Part shown: positions 1-9,476 of the stretch, piece after piece | Layout of the letters: each line of letters starts with the position of its first letter | Numbering within the stretch: position 1 is the stretch's first letter | From: Thermosynechococcaceae cyanobacterium MS004 | Lineage (GTDB): Bacteria > Cyanobacteriota > Cyanobacteriia > Thermosynechococcales > Thermosynechococcaceae | Assembly (NCBI GenBank): GCA_022402525.1 | Contig: JAKRSB010000095.1 | Span: 1-64,000 of the forward strand | Direction: 5' to 3' | DNA length: 64,000 nucleotides | Program-made: the position numbers and the translations under genes | The notes under the pieces: generated by a model | Database searches by the model: none | Told to the model about the DNA's origin: nothing | Seen by the model: the letters and a program-made list of their open reading frames with translations, nothing else

Positions 1-63
1 TTGGGGGGCTGGGGGGCAAGTGCAAGGATGCTGAGCTTTAACCGAACAGTATTGAGAGCTGTC

Positions 64-1155
64 CTAGAACTGAATTAGAGAATCCTGTTTAACAGACGCC
101 TTGACGTGGCCATTGGTGGGAGCAATGCGGGAGGCAACTTGACTGCGATACACGGATTCATAGCCGTCTACCATCTTGGCAACGCTGAACTGAGTGGCCA
201 CATGATTTCGGCAGTCTTGCCGATTAAGATCCTTGAGGCGACCTACGGCTGCAATGCAGTCCTCAACGGAGTCGCACAGGTAGCCCGTTTTGCCGTGGAC
301 AATCACTTCGGGGGTGGAACCCATGCGCATGGCAATCACAGGCGTTCCGGCTGCCATGGACTCAATCATGACTAGACCGAAGGGCTCCTGCCAGGTAATA
401 GGAAACAGCATGGCGATCGCCCGTCCCAGCAGCTCATTTTTTTGTGCATGGTTGGCCTCGCCTAAAAACTGAATCTGGCTTCCGTCGATGTGGGGCTGCA
501 CTTCCCGCTCAAAAAAAGCCCGATCAATGGGGTCGACTTTGCCCGCCATTTTGAGTGGAATACCCGTGGCCTTGGCAATGGCGATCGCATGATGAGGCCC
601 TTTGTCCGGAGAAAATCGACCTAAAAATGCAAGGTAGGGCGGCTCATCCGCCTGGGCATAGAATTGATGGCGGCTCACATCAATGGCGTTATGTACCGTT
701 GCCACATAGTTAAGCCCTAGATCGCGATCAATCTGGGCTTCTGAAATACTGATATAGGACTGCTCCTTGGCGTACCGAAACAGTTTACGACTGTCCGGTG
801 TAAACGGTGCGTGAAGCGTATGGACGACCGGTGCCTTGATGGACTTAACGTAGGGCAAGGCTGTATGCCCCACATGGAAATGCACAACATCAAAAGTATC
901 TGCTTGCTGGCAAACATGATTGAGATGAAGCGCTTCATAGATGCCAGGATCCTTGACCTCTGGGTCAAGGCGAATAGCTCTGGAATGAACCGACTCTAGC
1001 TTGGCCTGACTCACTGAATCTCCGGACGCAAACAGCGTCACCTCATGTCCGCGACGCACCAGCTCCTCGGTCAATAAGCTAACGACCAGTTCAATTCCAC
1101 CATAGGCGGGGGGAGGCACCTGCTCCCACAATGGCGCAACCTGAGCAATTTTCAT
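64..1155 (-). CDS. Glycosyltransferase family 4 protein
   Basis: Predicted GT-B glycosyltransferase of 363 residues that would move a sugar from a nucleotide donor to a glycan or lipid acceptor at the cytoplasmic membrane; the substrate cannot be read from sequence. The N-terminus carries the glycine-rich acceptor-side motif PPAYGGIE (about residues 14-21). The second Rossmann domain opens with FLGRFSPDKGP, and the donor-site EX7E element is in PFGLVMIESMAAGTPVIA. The ATG at 1155 is chosen because AAGGAGAGAAAG sits just upstream as a strong ribosome binding site; an in-frame extension to 1188 lacks this. It is complete and stands alone, with a long spacer upstream. Family assignment is firm, function open. 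Confidence 0.9.
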   Translation of the reverse strand: MKIAQVAPLWEQVPPPAYGGIELVVSLLTEELVRRGHEVTLFASGDSVSQAKLESVHSRAIRLDPEVKDPGIYEALHLNHVCQQADTFDVVHFHVGHTALPYVKSIKAPVVHTLHAPFTPDSRKLFRYAKEQSYISISEAQIDRDLGLNYVATVHNAIDVSRHQFYAQADEPPYLAFLGRFSPDKGPHHAIAIAKATGIPLKMAGKVDPIDRAFFEREVQPHIDGSQIQFLGEANHAQKNELLGRAIAMLFPITWQEPFGLVMIESMAAGTPVIAMRMGSTPEVIVHGKTGYLCDSVEDCIAAVGRLKDLNRQDCRNHVATQFSVAKMVDGYESVYRSQVASRIAPTNGHVKASVKQDSLIQF

Positions 1156-1967
1156 GACTTTCTCTCCTTGAGACATACGCCACTCCAAGGCTTTGATGCC
1201 CAGTGAATAAGACGCTGCCCTGTATTAAAGGTTAAGTTTTAAAATCGAAAACAAAGAACTATGAAGAACCTAAAAGCTATTTTAACCCCTCTAATATATT
1301 TACTAAAAGTAGGGATTTCCGTCCTTAGGTAACGACTTAAAGATTTTTTAGATACTAAAACCCTATCAAAATCTTAGGAAGCGCCAATCTGTCGAAGGAG
1401 AGAGGATCTGGACACAAAATAATACCAGAGGTCTGAGATCTGGCGGGTTTGATGATAGGAATAGACCTGCACTGCTTTGTTAATGTAGGGTCTTGGGCTA
1501 AAGGTTTAATATTTTGAAGAAGATTTTGTTAAATAAACTACAAACAAAACTTTATTTTCTTGAAGACCTAGCTACTAAGCTATTTGTCTTGAGTCCGATT
1601 AAAATTCTTCAAAAATCATGATTTAAGGGGTGGTAGCCAGTATTTTAGGCACTTTTTTGGGGAAAATCGTAAGATTTGGCGAAGTGACTCTCAGCGAAAA
1701 ATATTATTTTTGTAACAAATTGCAATTTGTTGCTTGCACTGTGTCACTTGCAATTTGTCACTTGTCATTTGTCACAAATTGCAAAACGCAAAGTCTGTGC
1801 CCATTCTCTATTCCCACCCTCTGGGGCCATCCTCTGGGGTCACTCTCTGGGCTCATCATGCCTATTGAGCGCCTTCCCCAAGCCTAGGATGAGGGACTGA
1901 AGCAAGATACTCTGATGAGGTGATAGTGATCTGAAGTGATAGTGATCTGAATAGGGAGTCGCCTGGT
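1156..1967. other. Gene-free spacer with repeats
   Basis: No convincing gene. It contains a perfect 16-bp palindrome ACAAATTGCAATTTGT at 1715-1730 followed by degenerate direct repeats of CAATTTGTCACTTG to about 1790, and a 16-bp tandem repeat (TGATAGTGATCTGAA-) twice at 1921-1952, just before the ABC transporter start. The promoters of the two divergent flanking genes must lie here, but no convincing -35/-10 pair was identified. Confidence 0.6.
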
Positions 1968-3806
1968 ATGGAGTTGTCTGATTCAGGATCGTCCGAGTCT
2001 GAAGCGCCTGCAGCTCGACGGCGTCAGCTCTCAACCCCTCGGCGTTTTCTGCAGTACCTTGTTCCCTATCGCAAAGAAATTCCCATTGCCCTAAGCTTAG
2101 TGATCTTGGGCGCTGCAACCCAGGCTATTGGGCCTTTTTTGCTGGGCTGGTCGATTGACCAGCTCATTGCCCAAGGCAATCTACAGGGGCTACTCCAGCT
2201 TTTAGCGCTATTGTCCGCTATTTATTTGTCTGGCATTTGGGCCATTCGCGGCCAGATTCTGCGGGTTGGGTCAATTATGCAGCGCCTCCTGGGCCAGCTT
2301 CGCCAGGATATTTTTGTCAAGATTCAGAGCCTTCCCTTAAGCTTTTTTGACCGCAGCGAGGCGGGTGACTTGATGAGCCGTCTGCTGAATGATGTCAGTA
2401 CGGTCAATCAGGCTTTTGGTCAAACGGTCGCGCAAATGCTAGGGAACCTGTTAAGTCTGGTGGGCATCGTGATTGCGATGCTCTCCATTAACCTACAGCT
2501 AGGGCTTTTGAGTAATTTAGTTGTGCCCTTGATGATTTTTACGACGGGACTCTTTTCGCGGTGGGCTAGGGTGCGGTTTCGGGTGACTCGCCAAACCATT
2601 GGAGAACTCTCTGCCAAGCTTGAAGAAGATATTGGCAGTGTGAAAGAAGCCCAAGCCTTTAATCGCGTGCAGCTCAATATCCAAGAGTTTGACAGTCTGA
2701 ATGCGGCCAATCGCGATGCCAACGTGCAGGCGGTGGCCATTACCTCTGCCTTTTTGCCTTCCATTGATTTTCTCAATACCTTAGCGACGGCGGGGGTGCT
2801 GGCCTATGGGGGCTACCTGGCCGTCACTGGCGCAGTGACCGTGGGCGTGGTGACTTCTTTTTTGCTGTATGTGCAGCAGTTTTTCAGGCCCATCCAAATC
2901 CTGAGTCAGTTTTATACCCAGGCCCAGTCCGCTTTTGCAGGGCTGGAGCGCATTTTTTTGTTACTGGATGAACCCTCTACGCTCCAGGACAGGCCCGATG
3001 CGGCTATCATGCCGTCTATTCGAGGAGAAGTCACCTTTGAGGGGGTGGAGTTTGGCTACACCGCTGAGCAGCGCGTGCTGCAGAACGTGACCCTGAAGGC
3101 ACAGCCTGGACAAATGATCGCGCTGGTGGGGCCAACGGGGGCAGGCAAAAGCACCATCATTAATTTAATCTTGCGTTTTTATGATGTCTCTGGTGGGGCA
3201 GTCAGAATTGATGGAATCGATGTGCGCAGCGTGACTCAAGCTAGTCTGCGCCGTCAGATCGGTATTGTGCTCCAAGACAACATTTTATTTAGTGGAACTG
3301 TGGCTGAAAACATTGCCTTTGGTATTCCGGATGCAGCCCAAGCCGAAATTGAAGCCGCCGCGCAGCTTGCCAATGTCCATGAATTTATTACTTCTCTGCC
3401 CCAGGGCTACGCCACCCAGCTCGGTGAGCGCGGTGCGCCCCTGAGTCAAGGGCAACGTCAGCTCATTAGCATTGCCCGTGCGGTGTTGATTGACCCTCGC
3501 ATTTTGATTTTGGATGAAGCAACGAGCAGTATTGATACCCGCACGGAGTCTTTGGTGCAGGAGGCGATCGCCCGTCTGCTGAAAGGCCGCACGAGCTTTG
3601 TGATTGCCCACCGCCTCAGCACCGTTACCCAGGCTGATCAGGTGCTGGTTATTCAGCAGGGCACGATCGCAGAGCAGGGTACCCATACTGAGCTAATGGC
3701 GCGGCAGGGGGTCTACGCAAATCTCTATGCGCTGCAAATGGTTGCGGCAAGTTTTCCTGATGCAGCAAATGCTCCTGATGTGGCAAATGCTCCTGATGTC
3801 CCGTAG
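1968..3806 (+). CDS. ABC exporter, fused permease/ATPase (MsbA/multidrug type)
   Basis: A half-transporter of 612 residues, expected to dimerise in the cytoplasmic membrane and export a lipid, drug or peptide. Residues about 30-320 form the six-helix ABC transmembrane domain. The ATPase domain follows, with Walker A GPTGAGKST, Q-loop near VLQDNILFSGTVAENI, signature LSQGQ, Walker B ILILDEATSSID and H-loop IAHRLS, all intact. The last 16 residues are a repeat tail (PDAANA, PDVANA, PDVP) encoded by an 18-bp tandem repeat at 3756-3803; this is absent from the family core and looks like recent in-frame expansion. Substrate unknown. It ends 150 bp before the WD40 gene on the same strand. Confidence 0.93.
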   Translation: MELSDSGSSESEAPAARRRQLSTPRRFLQYLVPYRKEIPIALSLVILGAATQAIGPFLLGWSIDQLIAQGNLQGLLQLLALLSAIYLSGIWAIRGQILRVGSIMQRLLGQLRQDIFVKIQSLPLSFFDRSEAGDLMSRLLNDVSTVNQAFGQTVAQMLGNLLSLVGIVIAMLSINLQLGLLSNLVVPLMIFTTGLFSRWARVRFRVTRQTIGELSAKLEEDIGSVKEAQAFNRVQLNIQEFDSLNAANRDANVQAVAITSAFLPSIDFLNTLATAGVLAYGGYLAVTGAVTVGVVTSFLLYVQQFFRPIQILSQFYTQAQSAFAGLERIFLLLDEPSTLQDRPDAAIMPSIRGEVTFEGVEFGYTAEQRVLQNVTLKAQPGQMIALVGPTGAGKSTIINLILRFYDVSGGAVRIDGIDVRSVTQASLRRQIGIVLQDNILFSGTVAENIAFGIPDAAQAEIEAAAQLANVHEFITSLPQGYATQLGERGAPLSQGQRQLISIARAVLIDPRILILDEATSSIDTRTESLVQEAIARLLKGRTSFVIAHRLSTVTQADQVLVIQQGTIAEQGTHTELMARQGVYANLYALQMVAASFPDAANAPDVANAPDVP

Positions 3807-3956
3807 GCATTGCTCCCGTAACGTCGTGCCCCTTAACGCAGTTCGCTATTTCATGGGCCGCCACGGAATTTTGCCTGGAGCCTTACCGGTCGCTATAGCT
3901 ATAACTTTTTTCCTGATTTTTGTAGATTCTATCCCTATCATTTTTATCTCTGCGAT

Positions 3957-5393
3957 ATGAATCAGTTCTTCAACTTCAGTTTTTTTCTAGAAACGGTTTT
4001 GCCAAAGCTTATATTTACCACCATGGTCAGCGCCATCATTGCGCTGGTGGTTGGCGGTGGAATTGGCTGGATTGTTACGGCGATCGCCCGTAAAAAAAGC
4101 CGCACCAGTGGCCACCCTGCCCAAAGCCTTGTGTATCCTGCCATCTTTGGATGCTTTGTCGGCATGATGCTCATTGGCCTATTGCCCATTGAAGCAAATC
4201 CAGCCTCCTTAGTGGGCGGCCCTTACGGTGGCCTGTGGTACTTTATTACCTTTATTTTTCTAGCCCCAACGGGATCTTTGGTTGGCACGGTGGCAGGGCT
4301 GCTGGTGGGAGGCAAGCTCTCTCCTGCAAGACAGAAAAAGGTTGGCAAATGGGGGCTAGCGGTCACCTATTTGATTGCTGTTACAGCACTCTATTTCTGT
4401 TTGGTGCCGCCAGCGCTACGGATGACCCAAGCAAAGGGGGCTGCTTCAGATCCGCTATCTGTCCAGGCAGAAATTTCTGGCTACGAGCAAGGCGTGAAGG
4501 CGCTTGCCTTTAGTCCAGATGGCAAGTCCTTGGCCATTACGACGACAGATGGGGTGCATCTATGGGACTTGGCGGCACAGCGGGTCAAAAAAACCTTTAT
4601 ACGCTCAAAGATTGAGCCAGAAACGCTCAAAAATATGGCTCAGAAAGCAGTATTTTCTGCAAATGGTCAGCAGCTCTACAGCGTTGCGTCTCAGGGTATT
4701 GAGGTGCGCGATCTAAAAACGGGTGAGGTCACTGAGCGGCTGGAGGGCGGCAATGAGGTATACCCGACGGCAGATGGAGAGAAGCTGCTGGGAATGACCG
4801 TTCTTGACCCCTATGCTCCAAAAACTTCTGATACAGCGTCTCAAGAGCCTGAAGGGCTTCATGTCTGGGATCTTAAAACCTATCAGCGCCTCCAAACGAT
4901 TCCCGGAGTTTTTCGCCCTTGGGAAGGCTTAGGCATTGCGATCGCCCTCAGTCAAGATAGCCACACCCTCGCACTTTCGCCTGACCCCAACAATAATCTG
5001 ATTGAGGTGTGGGATCTAGAGTCCGGAAAACGGGTGAAGTCCTTGAACGGGAATGGAGGGGCATTCATTACGGCGATGGCCATTACCCCAGACAGCAAGC
5101 AGTTGGTTACCGCAGCGGCTGAGTCATTATTTCTGTGGGATCTTGACCAGAATAAACTGCTGCGTACCATTCCCAAGGCAGGCAAGGTGCAGGTGATGGC
5201 GCTATTTCCCCCTAGCGGCCTGGTAACGAAAGCCAACAATCAGCTCAGTCTATGGGATCTAAAGACAGGGAAATCTATCAAAACAATTTCTCGGCAGGGG
5301 GAAGACCTGAGTGCCGTTGGGTTTAGCCCTGAGAGCAAGGCGATCGCACTTTACAGCTACGCAGATAAGCGGGTCAAAATTTTGCGGCTTTAG
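3957..5393 (+). CDS. Membrane-anchored WD40 repeat protein
   Basis: Of 478 residues, the first 150 or so hold about four hydrophobic helices (residues ~10-45, 60-80, 90-120, 128-150). The rest is a WD40-type beta-propeller, recognised by repeats such as ALAFSPDGKSLAITTTDGVHLWDL, later WDL/WDLETG-like ends and GFSPESKAIALY. The propeller is probably a scaffold rather than an enzyme; its side of the membrane and its partners are not evident. The start ATG at 3957 lies 150 bp after the ABC exporter, so co-transcription is possible. The C-terminus runs to about 40 bp before a spacer holding a MITE-like repeat. I do not recognise a characterised homologue. Confidence 0.8.
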   Translation: MNQFFNFSFFLETVLPKLIFTTMVSAIIALVVGGGIGWIVTAIARKKSRTSGHPAQSLVYPAIFGCFVGMMLIGLLPIEANPASLVGGPYGGLWYFITFIFLAPTGSLVGTVAGLLVGGKLSPARQKKVGKWGLAVTYLIAVTALYFCLVPPALRMTQAKGAASDPLSVQAEISGYEQGVKALAFSPDGKSLAITTTDGVHLWDLAAQRVKKTFIRSKIEPETLKNMAQKAVFSANGQQLYSVASQGIEVRDLKTGEVTERLEGGNEVYPTADGEKLLGMTVLDPYAPKTSDTASQEPEGLHVWDLKTYQRLQTIPGVFRPWEGLGIAIALSQDSHTLALSPDPNNNLIEVWDLESGKRVKSLNGNGGAFITAMAITPDSKQLVTAAAESLFLWDLDQNKLLRTIPKAGKVQVMALFPPSGLVTKANNQLSLWDLKTGKSIKTISRQGEDLSAVGFSPESKAIALYSYADKRVKILRL

Positions 5394-5504
5394 GCTTGGC
5401 AGGATTGCGCCGCCCGCTCAATGCAGCTTCAGCCCATCTCCTGAACATCACCATTCCGTTGTCAATTCCGCTGTTAATTCCGGTGTCAGCAGACATTTTC
5501 GTTT

Positions 5505-5661
5505 AACGTGGGTTCGACAAGAAACAACCGCCCCTCATCCGCCCGTCATCCTTCTCTCTAGGGACAAGGAGGGCAATGAACAATCAACCTTCTTAAGCCC
5601 CTCGCCTTTGGGAGAGAGGTTTGGGGTGAGGGGCTTCAATCCCATCATCGAACTCACGTTT
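5505..5661 (-). repeat. MITE-like dispersed repeat, copy A (full)
   Basis: About 157 bp bounded by near-perfect inverted ends (AACGTGGGTTCGA left; AACGTGAGTTCGA on the opposite strand right). The interior is two G/C-rich arms (CGCCCCTCATCCGCCC, and AAGCCCCTCGCCTTTGGG with its partial complement) that would fold strongly. It is in the opposite orientation to the copies at 61,120 and 63,819. No transposase is encoded, so movement would need one supplied in trans. Confidence 0.75.
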
Positions 5662-5700
5662 GTTTAACAAAAACTCCCCGCCGAACGATTCGGCGGGGAG
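5661..5700 (-). terminator. Rho-independent terminator of psb34
   Basis: Perfect 11-bp stem (CTCCCCGCCGA / TCGGCGGGGAG) around a 5-nt loop at 5674-5700. Read on the minus strand it is followed by TTTTTGTT. It lies about 70 bp downstream of psb34 and also marks the edge of the MITE-like repeat. Confidence 0.85.
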
Positions 5701-5771
5701 AAGGGCATTTCTTTGGAGAACTGAACAATTGTTAACGGCTAGGTTGAGATGCCAATACTGGCCTGGACGCT

Positions 5772-5939
5772 CTAGCTGACCGCCAAGGCAGTCAGAATAG
5801 TGGCTGTCACCAACAGGATGGCAGCAGCACCTTGCAGCATGTAGCGACGCTGCTGCTCAACGGAAGGAAAAGTTGCAAAGTAGATTTCTGGCTCTACGGC
5901 GTAGTTGTTCATGACTCCAGTTTCATCAATCGTAAACAT
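5772..5939 (-). CDS. psb34: Psb34 (ssl1498-family light-harvesting-like protein)
   Basis: A 55-residue single-helix thylakoid protein. The soluble N-terminus MFTIDETGVMNNYAVEPE and a tyrosine/arginine-rich linker (EQQRRYMLQGA) precede one hydrophobic helix (AAILLVTATILTALAVS), the standard plan of the ssl1498 family. Psb34 is known to bind at CP47 during photosystem II assembly and is thought to compete there with high-light-inducible proteins. The ATG at 5939 fits the family start; upstream in-frame codons to 6017 do not resemble it. It is a single-gene unit with its own strong terminator. Its place between unrelated genes gives no further clue. Confident by overall sequence. Confidence 0.92.
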   Translation of the reverse strand: MFTIDETGVMNNYAVEPEIYFATFPSVEQQRRYMLQGAAAILLVTATILTALAVS

Positions 5940-6513
5940 GGTGCTTTTTCCTTTACTTGTATCTCTATGTAAATATTTATAACAGACTTGTAAAGATTTT
6001 GCAACATATGTTGACAATTTTCTTGAAAGTTGATCTAAATCATGCTGCTTGCCTAATCTGCAAAGAAGTATCTGGATGCTGCACAGTCCAAGTCCCGCCC
6101 AGCGCGAAACTAGGCAGCGTAAAACTGAAGGGTGCCAGGAGTGATAGTGAAAGACGGTGACGCGCTATCTGTCATCGAGTCAAATGAATGCCGCCAGTGC
6201 GTGCAGCAAAAGTAGCTTGACGGGACGGTCGGGGGTAAACCATCTCCGCGTTTATCCAAGCTCCCGAAGAATCCGTCGGCATAACCGAACCTGCCATTAT
6301 TGAGATGAAGACCGCGAAACAGCCGAAGCCACCCTCGTTACAGGCAATATCGCCTTCATTGGTCAAGCGGTTCTAGAACCCCTCGATCTGCTAGTCGCTA
6401 ATCCTGTGAGTCATCTTTTTAAGCCACACAATCTTCAGATCGCACAATTCAGATCGCACAATACTGACGCGGTACTGATGCTGACACGGTATTGAATTGA
6501 CGCGGTACTTACT
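5940..6513. other. Gene-free spacer with short tandem repeats
   Basis: No credible gene on either strand. Near the right end a 14-bp unit (CAGATCGCACAATT) occurs twice at 6436-6463, followed by a diverged 17-18 bp unit (CTGACGCGGTACTGATG and relatives) to about 6510. The psb34 promoter is expected just right of 5940. Confidence 0.55.
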
Positions 6514-7641
6514 TTAAAAAGAAAACGTTGCCTGAAGAGCGCCCTGTACTTCAGAAGTTTGTCCTGATGCGTCTGGGTGAGTCATGATGACAATGCGAGG
6601 AGAGAGCGTGAGTTGCTCCGTAATCGGGAATTGGTAAAAGGCACCGTAGTTTGTTTGGGTGGGCTGTAAAGAGCCCCCTGTCACCCGACTGGCGGCAACC
6701 GTCAGTAAGGAGTTGGGAATCACGATGTTTTCGATACCAACCCCTGCTGTCCAGGCTTGAAGGGCTTGGGTATTGAGCAACTCCCCCCAACGACTAGATG
6801 TACTGTCTTGGGCAACGCCATAACGCCCAAAGAGCTGAATTTTTCCAAGGTCAGCCTTGGCATTGATGCCCAAGGTGTTTTGGGTCAATTGGGGCATCAT
6901 CGGGTTTGTAAAATCTAGCCCCATCACCTGTGGATTTTGAGATCGCTTGCTGATGGATGCGCCTCCGATGGGCGTCATACCACTGACAGATGAAATGCCT
7001 AATTGCGATGAAATAGATTTGCCAGCCGCCGGAGTCTGGCCAGAGAAAACAGGGTCAAACCTGACCGATCGCTGAGGAATGCTTGCAAAGGTCAGGCTCG
7101 GTTCTGAAGCGCTATTGGCGCTGAGGGCGACTAGCTCAAATTTAAACTCGGAACGCAGGGTTTTAAGAACCCGTTTTTCTTGAGAATTAAACCGTTCTTG
7201 ACCATTAAACGGGACTTTATCCCAGTGCTCAAGGCAGGAAAACAACAGTGCTGCAATTTTATAGCGGCTGTCTTCTTCTGAGTCAGAGCGGTCTAGGACG
7301 CTCTGGCCTGGCTTTGAAGGGATTGTAGGCTGTGTTGAGGGCGGGGTAGATGCGGCACATTTATGCTGCTGCATTAGACGGGCAAGGGACTGAGAGGCCC
7401 AAACCGTAGATGACCTTTGGACAGATTCATGGATGGCTTTCTCCTGCTGCGGTGAGGCCTCAGAAACAAGGTTTTCGGCGATCGCCTCCGTCGAGGGTTG
7501 CGCTGATGCCAAGCTCGCACTAACCTGAACCAAAGCGGTTACAGAACTGCTGGCGATCGCAAGGCTGATGGTAAAAATGCTGCCGATCAGAGCTGGAAGC
7601 CTACCCACTGAATCTAACCACTGAACGAATTGACCCTTCAC
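6514..7641 (-). CDS. Divergent, shortened relative of SLH/OprB iron-uptake porins
   Basis: Probably a secreted outer-membrane protein of 375 residues, starting at GTG 7641, with a hydrophobic leader near residues 15-45. Three blocks match, in order, the two full porins of this window: WASQSLARLMQQHKC (cf. WAFQALQSLVERYGC), RYKIAALLFSCLEHWDK (cf. RYELAAALNACLDQISD) and KTLRSEFKFELVAL (cf. KALQEEFKAELATL). The middle of the beta-barrel is missing. The end is kept: LFGRYGVAQDSTSS, then LSPRIVIMTHPDASG and a final QATFSF, like IYLLNPN...VRTTFNF. So it looks like a porin that lost the SLH glycine/proline core and most strands. Whether it still forms a pore is uncertain; the intact frame argues against a pseudogene. 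Confidence 0.6.
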   Translation of the reverse strand: MKGQFVQWLDSVGRLPALIGSIFTISLAIASSSVTALVQVSASLASAQPSTEAIAENLVSEASPQQEKAIHESVQRSSTVWASQSLARLMQQHKCAASTPPSTQPTIPSKPGQSVLDRSDSEEDSRYKIAALLFSCLEHWDKVPFNGQERFNSQEKRVLKTLRSEFKFELVALSANSASEPSLTFASIPQRSVRFDPVFSGQTPAAGKSISSQLGISSVSGMTPIGGASISKRSQNPQVMGLDFTNPMMPQLTQNTLGINAKADLGKIQLFGRYGVAQDSTSSRWGELLNTQALQAWTAGVGIENIVIPNSLLTVAASRVTGGSLQPTQTNYGAFYQFPITEQLTLSPRIVIMTHPDASGQTSEVQGALQATFSF

Positions 7642-7849
7642 AGCTCACGCTACGTTTAGGATTCCCCACTGCATCCGTCAGGTTGATCTGGGGACCAATC
7701 AATCTCATTAAATCTTCATAAAGGGCGCTGAAAGCTTCCTGATTGTGCTCCAAGCCTTTATACTCACGACAAACGCTTTGGCTTAGAGTTGGACTTGCTT
7801 GTTTTGAGATCTAGGTAGTGAGTATTAGGTAACGAGTATTAGTAAAGTT

Positions 7850-9184
7850 TTGATCCATTTCTCTCATTCATGGTGCTATCGACTCGCTTGGGGAACCAGC
7901 GCGATCGCTCTAATTCTCACCTGCTTTCCCCAAACCATCTCTCAAGCAAGTCGGCCTGCTGTACCAGAACTGCGCGGTGTCTGGCTCACCAATATTGATA
8001 GCGATATTTTGTTTTCCCGCGATCGCCTCAAAAAGGGACTGCAAAAGCTCTCAAAGCTCAACTTCAACACGGTTTATCCCACGGTCTGGAACTGGGGCTA
8101 TACTCTATACCCCAGCCCCATTGCAGAAAAGGCAACAGGACTCTCCCAGCGACTTCAGCCTGATCTACAACCCGATTCACAGCCCGATCTACAATCCGAT
8201 TTACAATCCGATTTACAATCTAATTCACAATCCGATTCACACAATACTGGCCAGCCCCGTGGCCGGAATTTACCTAATCTCGTTTTGCCCGATCCAGCGT
8301 TGAACCCCCCTGAGCGCGACATGCTGCAAGAGCTTGTATCGCTTGCCAAACCCCAGCAGCTTAAGGTGATTCCTTGGTTTGAGTTTGGGTTTATGGCACC
8401 CGCCGACTCAGCGCTCGTCAAACGCCACCCGAACTGGATTACCCAACGACGGGATGGATCTTCTATTGTCATGGAAGGGAGTCACCCTAGAGTTTGGCTC
8501 AATCCGTTTCATCCAGAGGTTCAGGAGTTTTTGGTGAGCCTCATTGGGGAAGTCGTGACCCGCTACGATGTGTCCGGCATTCAGCTCGATGACCACTTTG
8601 GGCTACCCGTTGACCTGGGCTATGACCCCTACACTACGCGCCTCTACCAGCAAGAACACCAGGGGAAACGTCCGCCCCAAAACCCAAAAGATAAGGAATG
8701 GATGCGCTGGCGTGCAGACAAAATTACGGCGATCATGGCGAAGGTTTTTGCAACGGTCAAAGCAAAAAATAAAAGCGCTACGGTGTCGCTTTCGCCCAAC
8801 CCCGCCGAGTTTGCCTACGATACGTTTTTGCAGGACTGGGTGACGTGGGAGCGACGCGGCTATATTGAAGAGCTGGTGATTCAGGTCTATCGCACCGATC
8901 GCAATCGATTTTTAATGGAGCTTAACCGTCCAGAGGTGCTGCGGGCGCGTCAGCATATCCCCGTCAGTATTGGAATCTTGAGCGGACTCAAAAATCGAGG
9001 CGTTCCTATGCCTTGGATTGATCAGCAGGTCAGATGGGTGCGCGATCGCAAGTTTGCCGGAGTCTCATTCTTCTTTTACGAAACCCTCTGGACATCCACC
9101 ACAGAATCCTCAAATAAGCGCCACGAGGGATTTCAAAAGCTTTTCCCCGCGTTCGTAAGCCGCCCCCAAGTCAAGAATCTCTAG
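7850..9184 (+). CDS. Secreted family-10-like glycosyl hydrolase (GHL10/DUF187)
   Basis: Predicted exported hydrolase of 444 residues with a TTG start. A signal peptide (hydrophobic AWGTSAIALILTCFP, about residues 12-26) precedes the conserved opening PELRGVWLTNIDSD. The TIM-barrel carries VIPWFEFGF, GIQLDDHFGLP, SLSPNPAEF and a late VSFFFYETLW, as in the bacterial GHL10 family that probably acts on cell-wall or extracellular glycans. Residues ~101-131 are a Gln/Ser/Asp repeat (QPDLQSDLQSD type) encoded by a 12-bp DNA repeat at about 8155-8240, inserted between barrel strands; this is not a family feature and looks like local expansion. Substrate unknown. Confidence 0.85.
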   Translation: MIHFSHSWCYRLAWGTSAIALILTCFPQTISQASRPAVPELRGVWLTNIDSDILFSRDRLKKGLQKLSKLNFNTVYPTVWNWGYTLYPSPIAEKATGLSQRLQPDLQPDSQPDLQSDLQSDLQSNSQSDSHNTGQPRGRNLPNLVLPDPALNPPERDMLQELVSLAKPQQLKVIPWFEFGFMAPADSALVKRHPNWITQRRDGSSIVMEGSHPRVWLNPFHPEVQEFLVSLIGEVVTRYDVSGIQLDDHFGLPVDLGYDPYTTRLYQQEHQGKRPPQNPKDKEWMRWRADKITAIMAKVFATVKAKNKSATVSLSPNPAEFAYDTFLQDWVTWERRGYIEELVIQVYRTDRNRFLMELNRPEVLRARQHIPVSIGILSGLKNRGVPMPWIDQQVRWVRDRKFAGVSFFFYETLWTSTTESSNKRHEGFQKLFPAFVSRPQVKNL

Positions 9185-9371
9185 TCTGGGTGTTAGGTCG
9201 TCACCGATCCGATCCCTGTCACCCCACACCGCAATTCTGAGAAATGATTGTAGTTTTGTAATATTTCTGTTACATTGATATACATAAAGACATTTAAATC
9301 TTGAACGTTTCAAAACCGCCTGTTCAAAGCAGCCTTTAGAGCGTGACGGATCAAAACCCATAGAACGAGAC

Positions 9372-9401
9372 GAACCCCCGCTACTCTCCTAGCAGGGGTT
9401 C
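9372..9401. terminator. Possible bidirectional terminator hairpin
   Basis: GAACCCCCGCTA / TAGCAGGGGTTC pair with one mismatch around a 6-nt loop between two convergent genes. There is no clear T-run, so it may act as a processing or weak termination site. A 16-bp direct repeat (AGCTCTTTGTCTGAAC) follows, twice, at about 9412-9443. Confidence 0.4.
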
Positions 9402-9476
9402 TTCGCTTGCATAGCTCTTTGTCTGAACAGCTCTTTGTCTGAACCGTTTTATAGGAGCGATTTAGGCGACAGCAGT

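Noticed and set aside
5311-5667. 118-codon plus-strand frame at 5.3-5.7 kb
   Set aside because: Runs from the end of the WD40 gene into a MITE-like repeat; no coding character.
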